Assembly: GCA_021820645.1 (NCBI GenBank)
Contig: JAKADJ010000143.1
Location: forward strand, 1-6,143
Direction of reading: 5' to 3'
DNA from: Bacillota bacterium
Lineage (GTDB): Bacteria > Bacillota_E > Sulfobacillia > Sulfobacillales > Sulfobacillaceae
Length of the DNA stretch: 6,143 nt
A program made the translations under genes and the position numbers. Shown one piece after another: positions 1-5,602 of this stretch. The notes under the pieces are model-generated. The model saw nothing but the letters and a program-made list of their open reading frames with translations. It did not search any database and was not told where the DNA came from. Numbering within the stretch: the first letter of the stretch is position 1; each line of letters begins with the position of its first letter.

Positions 1-11
1 TTATTCGTCTC

Positions 12-980
12 ATGGAAGCAATCCGGGTTTCCCAGTCCAGCCGTCTACGTACCTTAGATGGTTGGTATCGGACAGAAAAGCCCATTGTATTTCCAACGTT
101 CGATTTCCCATCTCTGGATAAGCTACTGGGCGGCGGTTTTTCGACCGGGGTTTACGTTTTGACGGCGCCGCCGGGGATGGGAAAAACGGCGCTGGCTAAG
201 CAGATTCAAGATTCCTGGAGCCGGCACGGGTTGTGGAGCGTTTATGCGTCATGGGAACTTGATGCCATGGAATTACAGGCGCGGTCCATTGCCCGGATTT
301 CTGGCTATTCCTTTCGTGACCTTTACCATCGCCGGGTAGGTATGGCGGAATGGAAGAAAGCCTTGGAGACGTATGAGGAAGAGGCTAGATATACTGAGCT
401 ACTCACTCCTGACGATGTAGATCCAAAAGCGGGCTTACGTCAGCAATTGACGATTCCTATAATCGAAAGCGTTCTTCGTGCCCATGTTGCAGAGAATCAT
501 TCGGTCGCGTTAATTGTGGATTACCTTCATCTGATTCCCAATCAAGCCGAAACAGAAGAGCAGCAAGCCAAAATGGCAATTGAAGAATTGAAACGATTGG
601 CGCGCAGATATCAGTCCCCCGTGCTCTGCCTAGCAGCCTCCAACCGTTTGAGTTTCGTTGATCCTCAGGTCGGGTCAGTCCGCGGTACTTCAGCGGTCGA
701 ATATGAGTCCGACATGTTGCTCGTATTGCACGTGCCAGGTGCACGCAGCCTCGAAGATGTTGCCAAGGCCATGCAAAAAACCCCCATTCCTCTTGCGTTA
801 ACCGTGAAGAAAGGGAGACACGACCCTCAGGGCACCGTGTCGCTCGAATTTCACGGGGCGCAGGGACGATTTGTGGACATCGAAGGAGCCATACCGACAG
901 AGCACAAACGCAATTCCCGCGTTGTTGCGCCAAAGCCGTATCGCGAGTACATCGAACGACGAGGAGACGTTCGGTCATGA
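12..980 (+). CDS. DnaB-type replicative helicase core (RepA-like), possibly 5'-incomplete
   Basis: A RecA-fold hexameric helicase that would unwind the plasmid origin using ATP. Numbering from the ATG at 12: Walker A is TAPPGMGKT (51-59, K58, T59). SWELD (80-84) carries E82, the DnaB 'SLEM' catalytic glutamate. Walker B is ALIVDYLHL (166-174, D170). SNRL (210-213) sits at the DnaB H3 position, VRGTSAVEYESDMLLVLH (223-240) at H4, and KKGRHDPQGTVSLEF (266-280) is the arginine-finger/KQRNGPTGT-like region. At 322 residues it has only the DnaB C-terminal domain plus a short leader, like the small helicases of IncQ plasmids (RSF1010 RepA, about 280 residues). The frame is open to base 3, and only 11 bases precede the ATG with no ribosome-binding site visible, so the true start may lie outside the window. 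The stop TGA overlaps the next start (ATGA at 977-980), indicating translational coupling with the initiator. Confidence 0.85.
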   Translation: MEAIRVSQSSRLRTLDGWYRTEKPIVFPTFDFPSLDKLLGGGFSTGVYVLTAPPGMGKTALAKQIQDSWSRHGLWSVYASWELDAMELQARSIARISGYSFRDLYHRRVGMAEWKKALETYEEEARYTELLTPDDVDPKAGLRQQLTIPIIESVLRAHVAENHSVALIVDYLHLIPNQAETEEQQAKMAIEELKRLARRYQSPVLCLAASNRLSFVDPQVGSVRGTSAVEYESDMLLVLHVPGARSLEDVAKAMQKTPIPLALTVKKGRHDPQGTVSLEFHGAQGRFVDIEGAIPTEHKRNSRVVAPKPYREYIERRGDVRS

Positions 981-1804
981 AGGTGAGGATGGAACGTAAT
1001 CTCATCGACCATGCGATCTTCGGGGCTTCTAAGTGGGATAAACCCGCATATCGCACCCGCCGCCTGTCCTTTACTATCGTGTCTTCCCCGCCGTTTACTA
1101 AGTCGTTCGGCTCGTTTGAGCGAAATGTGTTCCTGGCGCTGTTGCGCGAATGGCATCTTCAAGGATCCACCAGCCCACGGATCTTCTTTTCACTGAAGAA
1201 ACTGGCGAGGCAGATGGAGGTGCATGATGAGGGCAGAAATCTCCAGAACATCCGCGATGCAATCGACCGACTTGTTGGGACAACTGTCTCATTTCAACAC
1301 TTTGTTGCGGACGACCGGATAGCAGAAATAACCACAAGCGTTTTTCAAAATGTCCACTATCACTCCAATGTTCGAGGAGCGCACCACCGGGGCGAAAATT
1401 TGAATGCATCTGAAATATTTCGTCCCGGTCCAGATTTTGTGACGTGGGCGGACGACATGTTGCACTCCATCTGGTCAGGGCATTATTCGCTCGTTGACCC
1501 GGAACTTCACCGGGATCTAGGCCGTGCTCAGTTGCACGATGGAGGCGGTAGGCCGATTGCATATGGTTCCGCTGCTCAAGCTATTTACGACTATCTGGCT
1601 CGGCATGCATCTCAGGGCGGAACCTATGAAGTAAAGGTGAACAACTTGATGGAGGACATCCGTTGGTTGGACACAAAAGGGAAGAGAGTCTTGCGGAAAC
1701 TCGAGGCCACTTGTGACCGATTGCTGGACGCCGGAGTATTGACATGGTGGAAGATTGATAAAGCCAAGGATGGAACGCCAAAGCTTACCGTGCGATATCC
1801 GTGA
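977..1804 (+). CDS. Plasmid replication initiator, winged-helix type (RPA/IncQ RepC-like)
   Basis: Likely the origin-binding protein that recognises the iterons just downstream and loads the helicase encoded upstream. The N-terminal ERNLIDHAIFGASK (6-19) is the typical opening of 'replication initiator protein A' family proteins (ERNL..PLF..SK). Residues 48-60 (ERNVFLALLREWH) and 71-104 (FSLKKLARQM, then NIRDAIDRLVGTTV) form the first winged-helix unit. This also resembles IncQ RepC, where an LAKEI...IQDCIERL pattern occupies the same place. WADDMLHSIWSGHYSLVD (157-174), the AIYDYLARH helix (202-210) and a C-terminal winged-helix (KVNNLMEDIRWL, LRKLEATCDRLLDAGVLTWW) complete the fold. GAGGAG at 961-966 serves the ATG at 977. 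A second ATG at 989, directly after AAGGTGAGG, would remove four residues. The family call is from pattern resemblance; which initiator family is closest cannot be settled by eye. Confidence 0.76.
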   Translation: MKVRMERNLIDHAIFGASKWDKPAYRTRRLSFTIVSSPPFTKSFGSFERNVFLALLREWHLQGSTSPRIFFSLKKLARQMEVHDEGRNLQNIRDAIDRLVGTTVSFQHFVADDRIAEITTSVFQNVHYHSNVRGAHHRGENLNASEIFRPGPDFVTWADDMLHSIWSGHYSLVDPELHRDLGRAQLHDGGGRPIAYGSAAQAIYDYLARHASQGGTYEVKVNNLMEDIRWLDTKGKRVLRKLEATCDRLLDAGVLTWWKIDKAKDGTPKLTVRYP

Positions 1805-1925
1805 AGTTCGCAGCCAGGTACTGAATTCTTCGCTTTTGGGACCGCAGGAGTTCGCATTTGGGTCCGTAGGGATTCGCCGGAAGGATCTTCATAGTTCGGG
1901 TTCCGGTCCTCAGGAGTTCGTTTTT
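1794..1925 (+). repeat. Six-unit 22-bp iteron array
   Basis: The tetranucleotide TTCG occurs at 1807, 1829, 1851, 1873, 1895 and 1917, exactly 22 bases apart each time. Placed in this register the units are 1794-1815, 1816-1837, 1838-1859, 1860-1881, 1882-1903 and 1904-1925. The consensus is GGWCC at unit positions 2-6, AGGAG at 9-13, invariant TTCG at 14-17, then C and a T-rich end. Unit position 6 is C in all six. The first unit is the weakest and overlaps the initiator stop codon; 1926-1937 could be a decayed seventh. A 22-base period puts every site on the same face of the helix. Directly repeated, phased sites beside a rep gene are the hallmark of an iteron-controlled origin, and IncQ origins use units of about 20-22 bases. 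Confidence 0.8.
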
Positions 1926-1952
1926 GGGGCGCCGTCGGGTATACGGACCTGT

Positions 1953-1961
1953 TGAGGATAA
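1953..1961 (-). promoter_or_regulatory. DnaA-box-like 9-mer
   Basis: On the - strand these bases read TTATCCTCA, differing from the consensus TTATCCACA only at position 7. The site lies 28 bases after the last full iteron and is framed by the 5-base inverted arms CTGTT (1949-1953) and AACAG (1961-1965). Iteron plasmids often keep a DnaA box beside the array. A single one-mismatch 9-mer is weak evidence alone; the position gives it some weight. Confidence 0.35.
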
Positions 1962-2013
1962 ACAGATACGCGGATTCCTGAGCCTCTGTTGACTCTCTTT
2001 GCCTGTGGGTTGC

Positions 2014-2040
2014 TTGGAATGGCCGTATAGGGCATTCCAA
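2014..2040. repeat. Stem-loop in putative origin (11-bp arms, 5-base loop)
   Basis: TTGGAATGGCC (2014-2024) pairs with GGGCATTCCAA (2030-2040) around the loop GTATA. Ten of 11 positions pair, the exception being G2022 against G2032. No T-run follows on either strand, so it does not look like a rho-independent terminator. In an IncQ-like origin such a hairpin could be a single-strand initiation (ssi) site used by the plasmid primase; that function is inferred from context only. Confidence 0.55.
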
Positions 2041-2094
2041 AGGCTCCATTCCCGATACAAACGAGCCCCAAAGTATGTCCGCGATCGTGGTTCG

Positions 2095-2150
2095 CCGACC
2101 GCCGGGGGCGGTCGGATGCACTATACAGGCAAAAGGACAGGCGCCCCCGG
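2095..2150 (+). promoter_or_regulatory. Two mutually exclusive GC-rich hairpins upstream of the primase
   Basis: Hairpin A: CCGACCGCC (2095-2103) pairs perfectly with GGCGGTCGG (2107-2115) over a 3-base loop. Hairpin B: CCGGGGGCG (2102-2110) is perfectly complementary to CGCCCCCGG (2142-2150). B uses bases from both arms and the loop of A, so only one can form at a time. The pair ends 12 bases before the primase Shine-Dalgarno sequence. No T-tract follows, so simple termination is unlikely. Possible roles are a translational or copy-number switch in the primase leader RNA, or a folded single-strand origin element. Confidence 0.5.
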
Positions 2151-2172
2151 ATTGCTACCGTTAGGAGGTTCT

Positions 2173-3201
2173 ATGGGAGTAGTAGTTATTGCTCAGGTGG
2201 CCGATTCCGCAACCCCAGAACTCTTGTGTGAACATTTGCCCGACGCGTTTTCATTCTTGATGCATAGCGCGGCAGCTAACAAGTGGCGAGGACCATGTCC
2301 GCTACCAGCTCACGAGGGTGACCGTAACAACATTTCTGCGTTCGCGATTTTTCGTAGCCGCACGGGTCGGTGGGTATGGCATTGCAGTACGCATTGCGGT
2401 ACGGGCGACCTCGTCGCATTCGTTGCTCGATATCTATCCCTCTCGCAACGGGATGCCGCTCGGCGTGTGGGCGATTGGCTCGGTGCACTCCCAACTAGCA
2501 GATCGCGAGTGTCTGTACGGAAAGCTGGAAAAGCTGTCGCTTTGCCAACTCATCGAGAGACTCTACCCGAGGTCACAAGTTTAACTGACTACAGTGAAAC
2601 GTTGCCGCGCATTGCGAGGGCATTTCTTGAAACGCACTACCCATTTATCTCTGCATCTGCATGGGGGTGGTATGTGCCATATTGGGGCGGAGAAAAAGGG
2701 TTTATGAAAAATCGCATCATCTTTCGATTGTTCGATGATCAGAACCGGTTGGTAGGCTTGGCTGGCCGGACGGTCGACCCGACAAGCGCAGTCAAATATC
2801 TTTACTTGAAGGGGTTCAAACGCAACAGTTTAGTCCATGGCCTGGGTTACCTTAATCCACGCAGTAAATTCATTTTATTGGTAGAGGGGATCCCGGATTG
2901 GCTTGCTTGCACGGATGCCCTGGTCGATAGGGATATCCTCCCCGTTGCTATTCTTGGTCGCACGGTCTCGCCCGAACAAGCGCGCCTTCTCAATTGTGGG
3001 CTGCCCGTTATTATGGGTTTCGACGCTGATGACAGGGGGCGGGATGCGGTTCCAGCAGCCGTCGAAGAACTACGTAGCCTAGGAATCTTCGTATCAGCCG
3101 TAGTCGACTGGGGCTTCGGCGCGACCCACGGGAAAATGGATCCTGGATCGATGGCGTTGGCGGACATCGTCCGGGCCGTCGAATACGTTGCACCCATATA
3201 G
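2173..3201 (+). CDS. DnaG-like primase (CHC2 zinc finger plus TOPRIM)
   Basis: Would lay RNA primers on exposed origin DNA. The ATG at 2173 is chosen because AGGAGG (2163-2168) precedes it by 4 bases; this gives 342 residues. Residues 40-84 form a CHC2-type zinc finger: C42 and H47 (CPLPAH), then C71 and C75 (CSTHCGTGDLVAFV). KNRIIFRLFDDQNRLVGLAGR (179-199) matches the DnaG catalytic-core block 'RIMFPI..GRVIGFGGR', and VKYLYLKG follows as in DnaG. The TOPRIM fold has LLVEG (E238), ILGRTVSPEQARLL (260-273) and GFDADDRGRDA (D284, D286), then GKMDP (320-324) like the DnaG GKDPDE block. All expected metal-binding acidic residues are present. It ends soon after the TOPRIM and lacks the DnaG C-terminal helicase-binding domain (bacterial DnaG is about 600 residues). 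It therefore resembles plasmid and phage primases. Confidence 0.88.
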   Translation: MGVVVIAQVADSATPELLCEHLPDAFSFLMHSAAANKWRGPCPLPAHEGDRNNISAFAIFRSRTGRWVWHCSTHCGTGDLVAFVARYLSLSQRDAARRVGDWLGALPTSRSRVSVRKAGKAVALPTHRETLPEVTSLTDYSETLPRIARAFLETHYPFISASAWGWYVPYWGGEKGFMKNRIIFRLFDDQNRLVGLAGRTVDPTSAVKYLYLKGFKRNSLVHGLGYLNPRSKFILLVEGIPDWLACTDALVDRDILPVAILGRTVSPEQARLLNCGLPVIMGFDADDRGRDAVPAAVEELRSLGIFVSAVVDWGFGATHGKMDPGSMALADIVRAVEYVAPI

Positions 3202-3342
3202 GGTTGCGGCTGGGTAAAGTCTCCTCGTAGCTCAAACCAGGAATGGGGCTGCGCACTCATTTTCCCTCGCGATAGCAGGATAGGATAATATTGTCATCAT
3301 GCGACTCTGTTGCGCGAAGTTTGATTCCAGAGGAGGGCTTTT

Positions 3343-3707
3343 GTGGCCAGTGACGGTAAGAGCGGCGGCCAACATACACCAGGTCGTCGCCCGTTAATTT
3401 TACGCTTTCCGCTCGAATAGTATCGCTAGTTGCACCAGACTAGCGTTGTGGAGGGCGCACCAAGACCACCCTGTTGACCGATGCCGTCGCGTGGGTCCAT
3501 TTGGTACCGGGCTGGTCAGACCACCTGAGGTCCGTGTCATTGTTGAATGATGACTCCCGGTGGTCGAGCACCTTTGATTTGCCTCCCGAGGTCTACATCT
3601 GATTACGGGTGGAATCCCTTGACGCCGGCTGGAGCGCCAATGAACTGGCGTTGCGAAGTTTGGCCGCATGGCGTGTCCACCGGGACTCTCTCCATCCCCA
3701 TCAGTAA
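3343..3707 (+). pseudogene. Broken tandem ribbon-helix-helix (TraY/Arc-like) DNA-binding protein
   Basis: GTG at 3343 follows AGAGGAGGG (3329-3337), a strong ribosome-binding site; GATAAT at 3284-3289 could be its -10. The frame opens MASDGKSGGQHTPG then RRPLILRFPLE and meets TAG at 3418 and TAG at 3427. Restoring one base in the G-run 3453-3455 joins it to a second frame that reads GRTKTTLLTDAVAWVHL and later STFDLPPEVYI. A TGA follows at 3600, then LRVESLDAGWSANELALRSL continues to a TAA at 3705. Repaired, the product is 121 residues with two ribbon-helix-helix units: strand LILRFPLE with helix TKTTLLTDAVAW, and strand STFDLPPE with helix ANELALRSLAAW. Each stop is one C-to-T change from CAG, CAG and CGA. 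F-plasmid TraY has the same tandem layout. Neighbouring genes use TAG and TGA as true stops, so readthrough is unlikely. Sequencing error could explain the frameshift but hardly all four lesions. Confidence 0.55.
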
Positions 3708-3718
3708 TTTTGGCTATT

Positions 3719-3844
3719 TGCAATCTACGGTTGGATGGTCTTCTGCTTCATCTCGACGGATTTGGCCTGTTTTGTGCAAAACCTGGTTGAAGGGGTCTTC
3801 CGAATAATCCGCTGTAGCGTGCAAAACGTGGTTGGACCGTCTGC
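3719..3844 (+). repeat. Three imperfect 25-26 bp direct repeats, candidate partition or oriT-type sites
   Basis: Copies lie at 3719-3743, 3775-3800 and 3820-3844. All share TGCA, six variable bases, GGTTG, then GTCT(T/G)C. Copies two and three are closest, sharing GTGCAAAAC then TGGTTG. TGCA-to-GGTTG spacing is identical in all three; copy two has one extra base before GTCTTC. Start-to-start distances are 56 and 45 bases. The array begins 12 bases after the ribbon-helix-helix pseudogene, the arrangement expected when a small DNA-binding protein acts on sites beside its own gene (plasmid centromere or transfer-origin accessory site). The sequence differs from the 1794-1925 iterons. Confidence 0.5.
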
Positions 3845-4092
3845 CTGAGGTGAGAGTCCTTCATGCGCATCGGGCCGCGAGGGAACGACTTAACGCCATA
3901 AACGACTGAAGTGGGTATTCTAACGTCCCGTAGTTTCCCGGAGATTCCGCTAGAATACTCGGTAAGCATCTCTCCTCTAAGATGACGGTTCTGCCAACTC
4001 CTGCCGCTCGCTTCTCCCGGCGTTGCGGCAACCGTTTCATGACCCGCTTTCGAGGTGCGACCTTGGAGCGCTGCCAAGGTGTCATGGCGCGC
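3845..4092. other. Gene-free stretch with inverted repeats
   Basis: No convincing gene is seen on either strand. Open frames on the - strand here have no recognisable domain, no well-spaced ribosome-binding site and low-complexity, arginine-rich translations. Two structures are visible. GTATTCTA (3915-3922) and TAGAATAC (3951-3958) are perfect inverted arms 28 bases apart. ACCTTGG (4060-4066) pairs with CCAAGGT (4074-4080) over 7 bases, with outer complementary hexamers CATGAC (4038-4043) and GTCATG (4081-4086). Origin and role are unknown; it may be the junction between the plasmid core and cargo. Confidence 0.4.
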
Positions 4093-4094
4093 GA

Positions 4095-4131
4095 TAAAAG
4101 CGATGCGGCCAGCCAAAAGCCCAGCCGCATC
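4095..4131 (-). terminator. Probable rho-independent terminator of the metallo-hydrolase gene
   Basis: Read on the - strand, GATGCGGC (4131-4124) pairs perfectly with GCCGCATC (4109-4102) across a 14-base loop, followed after two bases by TTTTA (4099-4095). It sits 24 bases beyond the stop codon of the gene at 4155-4802, the right place and direction. The T-run is short and the loop large, so termination may be partial. Confidence 0.45.
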
Positions 4132-4154
4132 TGCCACAAGGCGCCATGTTTCCA

Positions 4155-4802
4155 TTAATACGGCATAATGACGACTCCAGGCTGCTCTGGCAACGTCGCG
4201 GAATTGACATCCAATGTGCGGGCTTCCGTAATCGGCAACCCGGCTGCCTCTAAGAAGGTATCTACTTTATCGAACAGCAACATCCCGGGGATTGAGAGTG
4301 CCGGGGTGCGGTAGTGCATGGGAATCGTGATAGTCGGTTTCAGTTGCTTCACGACATGAACGGCATCCACCGCGTCCAGTGTCACGTGCCCGCCGACAGG
4401 GACCATGAGGATGTCAGGCGTCCCAATGTTGTGGACCTGCTCCTCAGTCAGTGGATGACCCAAATCCCCACAATGACAGACGGTCAAGCCATCGATGGTA
4501 AACCGAAAGACGAGGTTCTTGCCCCGCTTGCGTCCGTTGGCTTTATCGTGGTAGGTCTCAAATCCCTGGACGGTTACATCGCCTCGGCGGTACGGTCGAG
4601 GCTCATTCACCAGTAGGTAATCGCCGGATGCCACGCGGGTCTTGTTGTGATCTCCATGATTGTGTGTGACGGCCACCATGTCGGCGTCGATAGGTTTGGG
4701 CATCTTGTATCGTAGTAATCGGTCGTAGGGATCAATCAACACGCGGATGCCCGCTTGCGACGTCAGTAAAAATGCCGCTTGGCCGAACCAGCGAATGTGC
4801 AT
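4155..4802 (-). CDS. Metallo-beta-lactamase-fold hydrolase (UlaG/UPF0173-like)
   Basis: A soluble metal-dependent hydrolase of 215 residues; the natural substrate cannot be told from sequence. The start MHIRWFGQAAFLL is typical of the family (M.I.WLGHSAF). The metal-binding motif is H47-N-H49-G-D51-H52 (THNHGDHN). Further likely ligands are D113 and H116 in CGDLGH (111-116) and H163 in PMHYRTP (162-168). MVPVGGHVTLDAVDA (133-147) matches the UPF0173/COG2220 block before the terminal histidine motif. The ATG at 4802 is preferred over upstream in-frame starts because AGAAGGGGG lies just before it and the conserved fold begins there. A 168-base gap separates it from the repressor gene on the same strand, and that gap holds its own candidate promoter. 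All catalytic residues appear intact. Confidence 0.9.
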   Translation of the reverse strand: MHIRWFGQAAFLLTSQAGIRVLIDPYDRLLRYKMPKPIDADMVAVTHNHGDHNKTRVASGDYLLVNEPRPYRRGDVTVQGFETYHDKANGRKRGKNLVFRFTIDGLTVCHCGDLGHPLTEEQVHNIGTPDILMVPVGGHVTLDAVDAVHVVKQLKPTITIPMHYRTPALSIPGMLLFDKVDTFLEAAGLPITEARTLDVNSATLPEQPGVVIMPY

Positions 4803-4822
4803 GTGGAACCCCCTTCTCATAT

Positions 4823-4850
4823 GTTTTAGCTTGTGAACCGGGTGTATCAA
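4823..4850 (-). promoter_or_regulatory. Candidate promoter of the metallo-hydrolase gene
   Basis: On the - strand, TTGATA (4850-4845, five of six to TTGACA) is followed after 16 bases by TAAAAC (4828-4823, four of six to TATAAT). The start codon lies about 20 bases further on, with AGAAGGGGG between. The -35 is good and the -10 mediocre. It suggests transcription independent of the upstream repressor gene, though readthrough from it is not excluded. Confidence 0.4.
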
Positions 4851-4970
4851 AACAGGCGGAACCTCCGAGAAAGCGTCTCTCAATCGTCTTGAATCATCGA
4901 CTGGCGCTTGCGTGACGAGGCTGATGATGCACCAACCGGACCCTACCAGCGGATACGATTCCACATCGGC

Positions 4971-5579
4971 CTAAACCTCTGGAAAAAACGTCGCGCAAAT
5001 CTGCTCCAGCAATTGGTCAGCCGAATAACCCCGCACATCACGGTGAAATACATAGGAGTCACTCTGCAGAACGGTCAGAAGCACGTCCGCCTTGAAGACG
5101 CTGTCGGCATCGCTGGGGTTGCCCGCCATCTCCCGGAACAATTGCACAAAAATGTCGTGGAGATCTTGGTACAGCGGGCTGGGCGTGCGCGATGGCCACA
5201 CTTGGCGGGACGGATCGCGTTCCACCCCCGCAAGTAATTGGAGCTTTTTCTCGCGAAATTGGATCAATAGGTGGACGGTGCCCCGCAGCCGTTGGGGGGC
5301 GGCGTCTTGTGCGTGCTGGGCCAAGTATCCCGCGATATCCTCGAACAGCTGCCCGATGTGATCTTTGATTAAATCCCAACACAGCTCGCTTTTGTTGCGA
5401 TAATGCCGATACAAGGTACCCGGGCCGAGTTGTGCCGTCTGGGTAATTTGATTCATACTGACCGCTTCGACGCCGTGTTCGTCGAAGAGGTGCTGGGCCG
5501 TCTCTAAGATGCGCTGCCGATTTTCCAGCGCATCGCGGCGTTCCGCCCGAACCGGCCGTTCCCCCGCGCCTTTGGTCAT
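4971..5579 (-). CDS. TetR-family transcriptional repressor
   Basis: A 202-residue one-component regulator, a usual TetR length. The DNA-binding domain spans about residues 20-66: RQRILETAQHLFDEHGVEAVS, then helix-turn-helix NQITQTAQLGPGTLYRHYRNKSEL (43-66), including the family-defining GTLYRHY and the K63 region. The rest (from about 70) is the all-helical ligand-binding and dimer domain, with aromatic and hydrophobic residues but no recognisable ligand signature. The ATG at 5579 is chosen because GAGAGGGGTGG lies a few bases upstream. A TTG at 5609 would add ten residues but would start inside the -35 region of the divergent promoter. Two matching palindromes (5611-5624, 5637-5650) in front of the gene are its likely operators, implying autoregulation and control of the divergent hydrolase. 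Confidence 0.92.
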   Translation of the reverse strand: MTKGAGERPVRAERRDALENRQRILETAQHLFDEHGVEAVSMNQITQTAQLGPGTLYRHYRNKSELCWDLIKDHIGQLFEDIAGYLAQHAQDAAPQRLRGTVHLLIQFREKKLQLLAGVERDPSRQVWPSRTPSPLYQDLHDIFVQLFREMAGNPSDADSVFKADVLLTVLQSDSYVFHRDVRGYSADQLLEQICATFFPEV

Positions 5580-5602
5580 TTCGCCACCCCTCTCACGCGA
5601 TG

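Larger units (their letters stand above)
1805..2172 (+). other. Putative origin of replication (oriV) and primase leader
   Basis: This 368-base gene-free stretch between the initiator and the primase contains most of the iterons, then a DnaA-box-like 9-mer at 1953-1961 (TTATCCTCA on the - strand, one mismatch to TTATCCACA), a stem-loop at 2014-2040, two competing hairpins at 2095-2150, and the primase ribosome-binding site at 2163-2168. The primase frame can be read upstream to a TTG at 1999. That extension runs through the hairpins and shows no domain, so it is treated as non-coding. A well-formed promoter for the primase was not found: TTGACT at 1989-1994 has no good -10 at the right distance. 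There is no strongly AT-rich melting block, so the origin call rests on the iterons and their neighbours. Confidence 0.65.

Noticed and set aside
1794..1925. CRISPR array
   Set aside because: The units are contiguous and diverged with no unique spacers, and the 22-base period fits iterons.
1999..2172. 58-residue N-terminal extension of the primase from TTG at 1999
   Set aside because: It runs through three hairpins, has no domain or ribosome-binding site, and a strong AGGAGG sits before the ATG at 2173.
3299..3397. 32-codon ORF starting ATG at 3299
   Set aside because: No ribosome-binding site at its start, and it lies over the leader of the ribbon-helix-helix relic in another frame.
3343..3707. 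Stop-codon recoding (readthrough of TAG and TGA)
   Set aside because: Intact neighbours end at TAG and TGA, and a frameshift is also needed; decay is the simpler explanation.
3845..4092. Group II intron or insertion-sequence fragment
   Set aside because: No domain V-like hairpin, reverse-transcriptase motif, transposase motif or terminal inverted repeats could be identified.
3748..4155. 135-residue - strand open frame beyond the metallo-hydrolase
   Set aside because: No recognisable domain, overlaps the repeats and the probable terminator; treated as chance.
4857..4867. CGGAACCTCCG as a third TetR operator upstream of the metallo-hydrolase
   Set aside because: Arms are only four bases and the spacing is 11 rather than 14 bases, so it does not match O1 and O2 well enough.
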